A DNA stretch of 19,667 nucleotides from Thalassiosira profunda (taxonomy: Eukaryota > Bacillariophyta > Thalassiosirophyceae > Thalassiosirales > Thalassiosiraceae). Positions 9,263 through 17,279 of this stretch are shown here, piece after piece; positions within the stretch are counted from its first letter, which is position 1, and each line of letters starts with the position of its first letter. The notes under the pieces were generated by a model, which did not search any database, was not told the DNA's origin, and was given only the letters and a program-made list of their open reading frames with translations. The stretch lies in the NCBI GenBank assembly GCA_036939355.1, contig JALLAP010000113.1, forward strand, positions 1 to 19,667. Reading direction: 5' to 3'. The position numbers and the translations under genes were made by a program.

Positions 9263-9481
9263 TCTATCTGCCGTCGCCAGAAAGGCACGGTGCCGGCTAT
9301 TGGCCGGGACGCCGCGTCGTAAGTAGGTAGGTCGCTTCTCTTGGTTGTGTTCTGTGGTTCTGTCGGTTAACTATCTTTACGTAAGTACGTACATACCCAA
9401 GCAACCACAAATCAACCTCCCGACCCACTCCCGCCCACCCGCCAGCCCTCCCCGCCAGCGTGCCTTGCTAGAGCGCAGCCC
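9263..9481. promoter_or_regulatory. Divergent intergenic region with TACGTA pair
   Basis: Contains TAGGTAG (9324-9330) and two TACGTA hexamers at 9378-9383 and 9386-9391, about 100 bp before the rightward ATG at 9482. These are possible promoter elements; no other structure was seen. Confidence 0.4.
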
Positions 9482-10918
9482 ATGGAGGCCGAGGAGGCAG
9501 ATCACCAACTGCTGCAAATTCTATGCACCGAAATCCACCGCGACGGCGGGGCCTCGCTCGTGCGCGATCTCAAAGACTACCACCCATCAATCCACAAGCT
9601 GCTGAAGCGATGCTCGAAGCGAAAACTGCTGGCGTTCCTCGAGCGATATCCGGGGATTTTTGGGGTTGACCGCACGAGCCTCCCGCACATTGTATATTTG
9701 AACGGCGATCGTTATGTTGGCAACGAGGAGGTGCCGAGGGAGCGGCAGATGCAGGCGAAAAGAGACGTGATGGAGAGGATGATGTGCATATTGCAGAAGG
9801 AGGCGGCGAAGAACGCCCGGCGCGGAGGAGACGCCCGCAATAGAAAGGGCGCGAATGCCGCGTGGCTCCTGCGGCAGTGCAAGAACCAGCTTCACACCTA
9901 TCTCCGCCTCTCGGGAAGGTACCGGAAGCTGTATGCCGACGGCCGTGAGGTGCAAGTGATGGGGTCGGAGGCGTGGGCATCTGTCGTGATGGACGAGTTT
10001 CTAACGATTGCGGAGGCGTGCTGCAACGTCGGCGATGGGAGGATATGCATGCGAGATGCAGCGTTCGGCGATAGAGGGGCACCGTCAAAAGCAGATGTGG
10101 AGGTCCTCGCGTCCAAATTGGTGGAGAGAGTGGAACAGGACGGCGGCACGCACATCAGCCTGGCGCTGCTGCTCCACGGCCGTCCCGAATTGCAACCCCT
10201 CCTTGGCGGCCGGGATCTGATGCAATTGAAACAGGAAAACGAGGGATGCTTCGATGGAATTGATATGATTGCAAAGGACGGCCACGTGTACTTCTCGAGC
10301 CAACGGCAAAACACCGGGGGGCGAATGGAGGTCGACGAAACGGGATTGTTCTCCGTCATAAGCGCTCGGTGGGGCGCCGCCTTCGCCTCGCTGCTGGCCA
10401 AGCACTGCCGCGACACGCTGGGGAGCGCGCCGGAGAATACGATTGCGATTGACCTTACTGCTGCGTGCGGCGGCCTAGCGCTACCATTGGCGAAGGCATT
10501 TCAGCGGGTAATCGCCGTGGAGATTGACGCTCATCGGGCCGAGCTGTGCCGGCGGAACATGGCCAAGCACGGGGTTGCACATAATGTGGATGTCCGCAAC
10601 GGAGATTCGACCGAGATGATACCGCAGTTGGCTCAAGAGCTGGGGCCATGTCCCAAGATTGTCGTGATCGATCCGCCGTGGGGAGGAAAGCACTACAAGA
10701 GCGAGGGCCGGCCGATAACGATGGGACGGTGGAGCATGGTTGAGGTCGTGACGCGAGTGGCAGAGCATCTGTCGCCGTCAGTGGTTGGACTGAGGATGCC
10801 CGTGGATTTCGACGCGGGCGAGTTCTTGGGCCAGTTGGACGCCGCCGGTGTCGCGATGCGTGCGGTGGAAGTGAAGAGGGTGGGCCCGCAGCTCTTCCTC
10901 ATTTTGTCGACATGCTAA
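9482..10918 (+). CDS. TGS1-like RNA cap guanine-N2 methyltransferase with two N-terminal LOTUS-like domains
   Basis: A 478-residue intronless protein. The C-terminal domain (~295-478) is a Rossmann methyltransferase: SAM-binding motif I DLTAACGGLALPLA (324-337), the acidic motif VIAVEID (343-349), and the catalytic IDPPWGGKHYK (396-406), the signature of trimethylguanosine synthase (TGS1, PF09445). TGS1 adds N2-methyl groups to the m7G cap of snRNA, snoRNA and some mRNAs. Two upstream regions look like LOTUS/OST-HTH winged helices: ~8-73 (LLQILCTEI...LLAFLERYPGIFGV...IVYLN) and ~203-272 (LASKLVERV...FDGIDMI...GHVYFS). LOTUS domains bind RNA, including G-quadruplexes, or helicases. The region between is basic and helical. 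The LOTUS-like call rests on pattern only. A start at 9482 is chosen as the first in-frame ATG. The fold and DPPW motif are firm; cap versus other RNA or protein substrate is inference. Confidence 0.8.
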   Translation: MEAEEADHQLLQILCTEIHRDGGASLVRDLKDYHPSIHKLLKRCSKRKLLAFLERYPGIFGVDRTSLPHIVYLNGDRYVGNEEVPRERQMQAKRDVMERMMCILQKEAAKNARRGGDARNRKGANAAWLLRQCKNQLHTYLRLSGRYRKLYADGREVQVMGSEAWASVVMDEFLTIAEACCNVGDGRICMRDAAFGDRGAPSKADVEVLASKLVERVEQDGGTHISLALLLHGRPELQPLLGGRDLMQLKQENEGCFDGIDMIAKDGHVYFSSQRQNTGGRMEVDETGLFSVISARWGAAFASLLAKHCRDTLGSAPENTIAIDLTAACGGLALPLAKAFQRVIAVEIDAHRAELCRRNMAKHGVAHNVDVRNGDSTEMIPQLAQELGPCPKIVVIDPPWGGKHYKSEGRPITMGRWSMVEVVTRVAEHLSPSVVGLRMPVDFDAGEFLGQLDAAGVAMRAVEVKRVGPQLFLILSTC

Positions 10919-11066
10919 AACTGAGGCCATGATGCCTCCCGCAATTCGTTGAGATAATACACGAAGACATCACATCTCAGTGTGTATGGTATTTTGTCTC
11001 CGGCAGCTATTCCGATACACCTCCTCTTGCAAAGGTTTGGATTCTCCCTTCCCGTTGTTTTTTAGG

Positions 11067-13756
11067 TTAGGTGGATGTTGTTATGGGAGGCACCGGCGAA
11101 GAGGTCGTGATGCTGATTGTTGATGTGGAAAGCACAGACGAGCTGGTGCTGATTGTTGTGGTTGTTGGGCCAATCGTCGATGTCTGCCCCAAGTCTGCCG
11201 GCGGGCTGACAGTTGTAGCCTGTATCGGATCTCCCGGGCTGGTCGTCGAGGTCTCTCCCGCGTCTACGGGGCCGGCTGTTGCCGTCTGATCGCAAGAACC
11301 AATTGTCTTTGTCTCCGTACTGCCAAACTTTCCGTCGCCAGTTGCAACCACCGCGCCGTCGTACGTGATGTTGTAGGATCCACTTCCGTACGAACAGCAA
11401 ATACCATCGCGAAACAAGTCGAAGATTGTAAACTCATACGCAGACTCGTCAACGCAGTATTGCTCGGTGTACGTTGTGTTGGGAGACAGTCCACCGCGGA
11501 GAGGCAACGCATCAACCATGACGTTGGAGCAGCTGTCGACAAGCATCCAACTGGTCTCGCCCGGAAACATGTCGGTTGTCAATGTGAGTTCCAAGGACAC
11601 CTTCCCCGCTGCCTCGCAATCGAGGTAGCAAACGTTTCTGTTGGTGTCGCATTTGTTCGCGCCACTGTCCACGCCGTAGCTGCCCGAACATTGTTTGTCC
11701 GATATGCAGCCGTACATTTTCTGGCCGCTGCCGCCCAGTGCAGCTTCGTGCGTGTTGTTGAAGCCCATATCGAGCGGGTCCACGCCACCGGCCTCGACGC
11801 ATCCCTTGCTGAGGAGGCTGTAGGCCGCGCCGGCGTCGACGATTCCCCACCCATAGAACTTGTTCCAGCCATTCGCGTTGCGAACATCGTTGGGCAGCGG
11901 TGGTTTGGCCGCGCTCTGAATGATTGCGTTGCGAATCTGCTGATTGGAACATTCCGGGAAATGGGATACCAGAAGCGCTGCCACGCCTGCCACGTGAGGT
12001 GCGGCCATGCTCGTCCCAGAAATATTGACATATCTTTCGTTGGGCCAAGTCGAGTTGACGTTGATCCCCGGCGCAGCAATCTCTGTCTGATCACTCCGAG
12101 AGCTCCTTCCGCTGAGGTAGCCCGACTCCATGATTGCCCCCACGCTCATCACGCTGCCGTATCCAGCGGGGTAGTTGAGTGTATCGGTTCCGCTGTTGCC
12201 CGCCGCAGCCACCAAAATCACGCCCTGGTCGTACGCGTCTTGGAAGGCAGCGTTGACTGCAGCACTGTAGCATTCCGGCCCGCCGCACCCCAGGCTCAGG
12301 GAGATCACATCCGCACCGTTATCCACGCAGTCCATGACGGCATCCAATAGAGTCGTCATGTTGCCCCGTCCCTGGTCGTCGAGGACTTTGGTTATGTGGA
12401 GCGAGATGCGCGTTGGGTCCGGGAGCACTCCCACGACGCCGCGACCGTTGCCGCCAATCGCCGCTATGGTTCCGGCGACGTGCGTGCCGTGTCCGTCGCC
12501 ATCAACGGCCCATGGTTGATCGTCGATGAAGGAGGTGCCGGTGACGTTTTCGTTGTTGGGCAGATCAACGTGCCCGAGATCATATCCTGTATCTGGAATG
12601 CAGACTTTGACGTGCTTCTTTGGAGATATGTCCCAGAGCTGCGAGACGTTGATGGCGGCAAGGCCCCACGGTTGGGCTTCCGCGAGCGATCGATGGCGGT
12701 CCTCCACAGCAGAGCGGGTGCTCCCACGAAAGTAGACATTCTGCTCGCGGTCCAAAGCATGGATGGCCAAATCTCGTTCCGCGCTGGCCACGCCCTCCAA
12801 CGCCGCAATTTCCGATACCTCGGCGGCCACATCTACGGCACCGCCGGTGTCCAACACCACATATCCCAACATGGCTGCGTTTACCTCGTCGCCATTCTCG
12901 CCCTCGCCATCCTCGCCCTTCCTCTTGCGGCCCTTGGCGCCCTCCACCTTCTGCGGCCGGCGGAACCGCCGCTCGCCCCCCTTCAGTTTCAGCTTGCCTT
13001 GCTTGCCGCTCACGTGGGCCTTCACCTCGTCCAGCCCTTCCGGCGAGGAGTAGCTCACGATGATGGATGAGGTTTGGCTTTCTTCCTTGGAGCGATGCGC
13101 CGCGAGGATTAGCTTGCACTCCTTATTTATCTGAGAGAGAAGGTCGAGTTAGTAAGATTGTTCACATGTGCATATCATATGCACATTATTGAACTCACCT
13201 CTTTAACACCCTCGAGCTTTCTGTCATCTTCACCGCCGTTATCATCTGTGCCACCGCCCGGTCCAGACTTTTCGCCGTAATCGTACAGCGGGAAGAACGC
13301 GCCGTCGAACGGCGCACCGCCCTTTCCTCCGGAGGGCTCGTCGGCCGGCCCAGAGGTTGAAAGAGCGCCGGGTGTGGATTCCGTCGTCTTGGGCGCCACC
13401 GTGACAAGAACGTGCGCAGTCATAGACAAAGAGGCTGCCATCAGCTCCTCCTCCAGCGCGAGGCAGTCCTCCAGCGTCGCCGTCGCGCCATCCTCGCCTT
13501 CGCCGGCGTTGGCATCATTGGCCATGCTGCTGCTGCTGGAGGATACCGCGCCGGCGCCCGGGCCAAACGCCACGCCCAGCCCAAGCGCCAGGGCGGAGAG
13601 CGCCGCCAGCGCGGCGATCGCGACGAGGCAGACCTTCTTCTTCCCGGCCTTCGACGGCGGCGCATCGTCGGGTCCGCCTTCGGCCGACTCGGAGCCATCG
13701 CTGGGCAGGGAGGCAATGACGGACGGATCGTCCCACTCTTCGTCCCGCGGCTCCAT
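11067..13756 (-). CDS. Membrane-anchored subtilisin-like serine protease (S8) with diatom C-terminal domain, two exons
   Basis: Exons 13756-13199 and 13130-11067 give 873 residues. Exon 1 encodes an acidic N-terminal tail, a single membrane segment (~40-65, KKKVCLVAIAALAALSALAL) and an acidic, Gly/Ser-rich stalk, so it is type II topology or a cleaved signal anchor. Next comes a pro-region-like segment (~190-330). The S8 catalytic domain shows Asp366 in IPDTGYD, His403 in GHGTHVAG, oxyanion Asn498 in AAAGNSG and Ser560 in SGTSMAAPHVAG, all intact, so it should be an active protease. A Cys-rich region follows, with a domain containing LTTDMFPGETSW and DGICCSYGSGSYNITYDG, a motif I associate with many secreted diatom proteins. 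The last ~70 residues are Thr/Ser-rich, as in O-glycosylated wall stalks. Extracellular or wall-associated proteolysis is the likely role. It is head to head with the sulfotransferase-like gene. Confidence 0.9.
13131..13198 (-). other. Intron of subtilase gene (68 nt)
   Basis: Minus-strand donor AAAGAG|GTGAGT and acceptor TCTCTCAG|ATAAAT, phase 0, linking EGVKE to INKECK. It holds a perfect 10-bp inverted repeat with a 1-nt loop at 13166-13186. Confidence 0.85.
13166..13186. repeat. Perfect inverted repeat ATGTGCATAT-C-ATATGCACAT inside the subtilase intron
   Basis: Two 10-bp arms (13166-13175 and 13177-13186) separated by one base. It may be chance, or a palindromic site; as RNA the 1-nt loop would force the inner pairs open. 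The same ATGTGCAT core is present in the other introns here. Confidence 0.7.
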
Positions 13757-14070
13757 CCTCTCCTATCTACTGCGGTCGCCGACGGCTCGTCTACGAAGAA
13801 AGTGCTCTGCCTCCGCCTGGTGCGCTTCTTTTGAGGCATGCATGCTGCTGGTCTCCTCCCGCCTGACATGATTAGCGACGTCATTGGTGTCGACGAAGGG
13901 CTCAACCTCTCGGTATCCTCGCTACGTAGGAACTCTATCAATTTCACGTAGAACCTCTCGTCGAACTTTGGGGCCACAACAAATCAGCGAGCGGGCCGCC
14001 TCGCGAGGGCGTGGCTGAGGTGGGCGCCAGGCTCGGATAAATCGGCGCGCGGGCGGCTCCGGGAGGGGCC
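13757..14070. promoter_or_regulatory. Divergent intergenic region between protease and sulfotransferase-like genes
   Basis: A 314-bp gap between head-to-head starts. It contains TACGTA at 13923-13928 (148 bp before the rightward ATG, 167 bp from the leftward ATG). The right half is GC-rich. No TATA box, small ORF or RNA gene was convincing. Confidence 0.35.
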
Positions 14071-15126
14071 ATGGAGCGGATGGAGGTGGCCCTCTCGGAG
14101 GAGGACGCCGAGGGACTGCTGACGCGCGATCAAGATCGCTACTACGCGGCGCTGCCGCAGTCCAAGAAGAGCCGCCTCCTGGCCGTCGGGCTGCTCGCTT
14201 TGGCGGTCGTCGGCGTCGCGCATTTGCCTCGGTATGCGCGCTCCTCCGCGACGCTGCTGGGAGCCCCCGGTGATGCACGAGATGTGCACTCGCGGCTGTG
14301 GGCCTCGTCGACCAAGCCGAGCTCACAGTGCCTGTCTGCCAACGGAGAGGTCCGGACTCTGATCCAAGCCGCCGACCAAATCATTCTCGCCATGCCGCCC
14401 AAAGCGGCCGGCACGACGCTCAAAGGGTTTGCCCAAAGCTGCAACCCGGCATCTTACAAGAAGCTCATGCAAAATTTCTTGAACCATCAGGGGTATTTGG
14501 AGAACCTCCTCACGCATTCCTACGACATGCCGGGCGTGCTGGCCTCGCACGTCTACCAGGCCGAGGGGCTGCTGGGGATCCTGCGCAACCTCCCCCGCAA
14601 TTCGCTCTTGATTTACAGCCATCGGGACGAGACGTCACGGGTCATAAGTGCAATAGCTCACGTGGCCAAGAAGGTGTGCCACGAGTGGGGGTTCGACGGC
14701 GTCTGCTACTTGAAAGAGCGGGAGCTGATCGACCTCATCAAGTCGGGGAGGGACGAGATCCACAATTCGCGGGTGTTGACGTGCGACGTTTATGAGGCCA
14801 TCGACGGATTTGCACCGAACATGCTCTTCATGGATTACCAACAATCGCAGACGGTGATGAACCTTTTGGCCGAGAAGCTCTGCCCGGACGCGGACGAGGA
14901 GACGCAGAACGCGGGGGACAAAAGCGATCCGATCCGGGTCCGAGGAGATAGGTTTAATGTGACGGTGAAGGAGTGGCTGCAGAGCAAGAAGAGCGCGCTG
15001 GAACTGTCGTTGAATTTGAACAACGATACGCATACCGTATCGTGCGGGGGGCGGACGCGAAGGATGGAGGATCGATTGCTCGCGTGCCCGGACGGCTTTC
15101 TGAACGCCCGAGGCATTGAAACGTGA
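14071..15126 (+). CDS. Type II membrane sulfotransferase-like protein
   Basis: A 351-residue intronless protein, ATG at 14071. Topology: short cytosolic tail, one membrane segment (~35-52, SRLLAVGLLALAVVGVA), then a lumenal domain, as in Golgi sulfotransferases. PPKAAGTTLKG (109-119) resembles the 5'-phosphosulfate loop (PK.GTTSL) that binds PAPS, and YSHRDETSRVISA (182-194) resembles the 3'-phosphate motif (RDP..R..SA). Cys residues near 87, 124, 203, 212 and later may form disulfides, and an NVT and NDT provide possible N-glycosylation sites. The likely activity is sulfation of polysaccharide or glycoprotein in the Golgi, though the P-loop variant (AAG instead of G/TG) and the lack of strong overall similarity leave other P-loop enzymes open. 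It is convergent with the LRR-RING gene (187 bp between stops). Confidence 0.72.
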   Translation: MERMEVALSEEDAEGLLTRDQDRYYAALPQSKKSRLLAVGLLALAVVGVAHLPRYARSSATLLGAPGDARDVHSRLWASSTKPSSQCLSANGEVRTLIQAADQIILAMPPKAAGTTLKGFAQSCNPASYKKLMQNFLNHQGYLENLLTHSYDMPGVLASHVYQAEGLLGILRNLPRNSLLIYSHRDETSRVISAIAHVAKKVCHEWGFDGVCYLKERELIDLIKSGRDEIHNSRVLTCDVYEAIDGFAPNMLFMDYQQSQTVMNLLAEKLCPDADEETQNAGDKSDPIRVRGDRFNVTVKEWLQSKKSALELSLNLNNDTHTVSCGGRTRRMEDRLLACPDGFLNARGIET

Positions 15127-15183
15127 TGCAAACGCAAAGAGATCGGCATCACAATCGATGCGTTAGGATTAGGCATTGATAAC

Positions 15184-15189
15184 AATAAA
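15184..15189 (+). terminator. AATAAA, possible polyadenylation signal
   Basis: AATAAA lies 58 nt after the stop of the sulfotransferase-like gene in the A/T-rich convergent gap. Position and sequence fit a polyadenylation signal, but use of this signal in diatoms is variable. Confidence 0.35.
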
Positions 15190-15313
15190 CATAGGTTAGG
15201 ACCATTAAGTGCTCCGGTATCTGAGAAGAAGCTCCTGGTAACTTTTGCAGCGATCATAAACTGAAGAAACTCTGCCTTTGGACGGTTGAGATGCCCGCAC
15301 AAACACAACACGC

Positions 15314-16937
15314 TCACTCTTCGGGTTCATAATCGCCGTCGCCCTCACCGTCATCCCCAAAAGCGTGCTCTGCTGCAGCGACCTGTTCCCTGTCTCTGTC
15401 CTCCCATATTTTTGCCTCTACTTCAGTCCGCACTTTGTCAGGCAAAGCCGGCAGGTCGTCATCCCGAAATGCATCTTTCTTCCGGCAATGTGGACACACA
15501 GTGGGGTCGTAATCCACAGTCTTAACCCCCGCCAAATCGTCAAGGTCCACCGGATATTTGAGCATGATAGAGCAGCGGAACACGCAGAGCCGGCACATCG
15601 CAAAAGTTCCACACCCATCGTCGGCAGAGCAAACGACACGCAATCGGTGCGAGTCCGCCTGATAGGACTCGCAGCAGAGCGCGCATTCCCCGCCTTCGAC
15701 CTCCTCACCTGTCCCAGAACGCAGGAGAACATTGAGGAAGCGCGCTTTGATTGCGCCCTCAGGAAGGTTATGAAGAGAACAAAGCTGCGCTCGGGTTCTT
15801 TTCTTGATTTTCGTTGGCGTGTTGGCAGCGTCAAGCGCCCGTTCGGCAGCTTCAGCTCTCGTTTCTGCCGCTATCTTTGCTTCGTTCATCGCCTCCACCT
15901 TTACTTTCACCACTTTGAGCACATAATCAACGCCATTTTGTGATGCAGGCTCCGCAGGCTCGCCATTCCGAACCCCACTTGTGACAGCACAGCTGCTGCC
16001 CCACGCACTGCCTCCAATTTCTGGTTCGCTGTCCGTCAAATCCAACACTTCGCCACTGGCCTGTTCGCAGGCAACGGAAGGTTCCGCGGGCTCTTCATTC
16101 TGGATTNGTCAAATCCAACACTTCGCCACTGGCCTGTTCGCAGGCAACGGAAGGTTCCGCGGGCTCTTCATTCTGGATTTCACTCATAAAAGCATGGCTG
16201 CTTCCCCCAGCTTGGGTTTCATCCTGACTGAACCACTCTCGGATGCGTTGAATCTTTTCGTCCTCGGTCTGATCGAGGCCAAGGATTTCGTTAACCTTTG
16301 CCTCTGCCTGCGCAAGCTGGCTCGGGCTTCTGTACTGTAGCAACTTGGAGGCAACCAGCTTCCTCCCCCCCCCATCAGGTTTGGGCATAGTGTTCCTCAT
16401 CAACTGACAGCTTGAACGCTCAATGTCAATCACAAATGCCACGGGAGGAACGTTGATGCGTCTCAAAGCGAAGCAGTGGTCGAATGCATTACACTCAATA
16501 TCGTGGATCCCCTCGCACAGAGTCACCTTTGACAGACTGTTGAGGCAACCGCGAAATGTTTCCCGTTCAATTTCGACCACAGTTGATGGAATGGTGACGC
16601 TTGTCAGCGCGTTGCAATTGTTGAATGCCCCAAATCCAATCTTTGTAACGTTGCGGAGATCAATCTCCCCCAACCTATTGCAATATGCAAATGCCATCAC
16701 GCCGATCTCGACTGCAGAGGCAGTGGTCCAAACGACGCGCTCCAGCGAGCGACAGCCTAGGAATGCGCGATCAGAGATGGTGGCGACGTTGCCCAGATCC
16801 ACCGCCTGCAAATTGCGACACCCCATAAACGCCCGCTCAGGAATTTCTGCAACGCCCGACGCCACCCGGATCCGGCTGGCACTGCGGTGCCATTCCTGGA
16901 CCGCTCTGCCGTCGTATTCGACGGATTCCTCTTCCAT
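15314..16937 (-). CDS. LRR_5 - coiled coil - RING-like fusion protein (interrupted by an assembly artefact)
   Basis: As written, the frame from ATG 16937 ends just past an N at 16107 (stop at 16095), and a second frame without its own ATG continues to the TGA at 15314. The N is flanked by an identical 72-bp repeat; removing one copy and the N (73 nt) joins both parts in one frame of 516 residues. Residues ~20-170 hold about six LRR_5 repeats (fewer than the ~10 of paralogues A and B). The shared tail LQYRSPSQLAQAEAKVNEIL follows, up to IREWF. There the paralogue similarity stops and an acidic/Ser linker (GEVLDLTDSEPE), an Ala/Glu/Lys coiled coil (~315-347) and a Cys/His cluster (~394-460: CALCC, C..DDGCG, MCRLCVFRC, CPHC) take over. 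The cluster resembles a RING or PHD-like zinc domain, so an LRR-targeted ubiquitin ligase is one plausible but unproven role. The C-terminus is very acidic. Confidence 0.78.
16035..16179. repeat. 72-bp direct repeat flanking an N (unmerged contig overlap)
   Basis: 16035-16106 and 16108-16179 are identical with one N at 16107 between. The length equals that of the second such repeat at 16868-17012. It is best read as two contig ends that overlap but were joined by a one-base gap. Confidence 0.92.
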
Positions 16938-17012
16938 CTNGGATCCGGCTGGCACTGCGGTGCCATTCCTGGACCGCTCTGCCGTCGTATTCGACGGATT
17001 CCTCTTCCATCT
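16868..17012. repeat. 72-bp direct repeat flanking an N (unmerged contig overlap)
   Basis: 16868-16939 and 16941-17012 are identical with an N at 16940. The repeat includes the start codon of the LRR-RING gene, so a second apparent start (17010) exists. Both starts give the same protein once the overlap is collapsed. Confidence 0.92.
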
Positions 17013-17279
17013 TGGCAGTAGCCTCTTCAGCGGCAGGCAGAGGGTTGTGTGCCGCTATGGTGCGCAAGCACTTTTCTAATGTGGAGGACGTGGAGAATCT
17101 GACCTGCCTGCAAGTTCAATCAAGCATGATTGATGCACCAAAAATCGATGTGTGAATGCGACAAAATGCCAGTACAAATTCCTCTGCGACGAATCCAACT
17201 CCAAACTCGCGTTGAATCCGCCATTCTCAGGGCGAGTTGCACTGCCTGTTGTTGACAAGCAAGCAGCGGTCGTCCCTCC

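Noticed and set aside
9731..9796. Possible 66-nt in-frame intron in the TGS1-like gene (GTGCCG...TTGCAG, with an ATGTGCAT core)
   Set aside because: The frame stays open and encodes a charged helical segment that fits its surroundings; the donor is weak. Retained as coding, but RNA-seq could decide.
11460..12350. 296-codon plus-strand ORF inside the subtilase gene
   Set aside because: It is antisense to an intact S8 catalytic domain and shows no recognisable pattern; it is a GC-driven shadow.
16035..17012. Two 72-bp tandem duplications as biological repeats
   Set aside because: Each has a single N exactly between identical copies, and both have the same length. This fits contig joining and not a true duplication.
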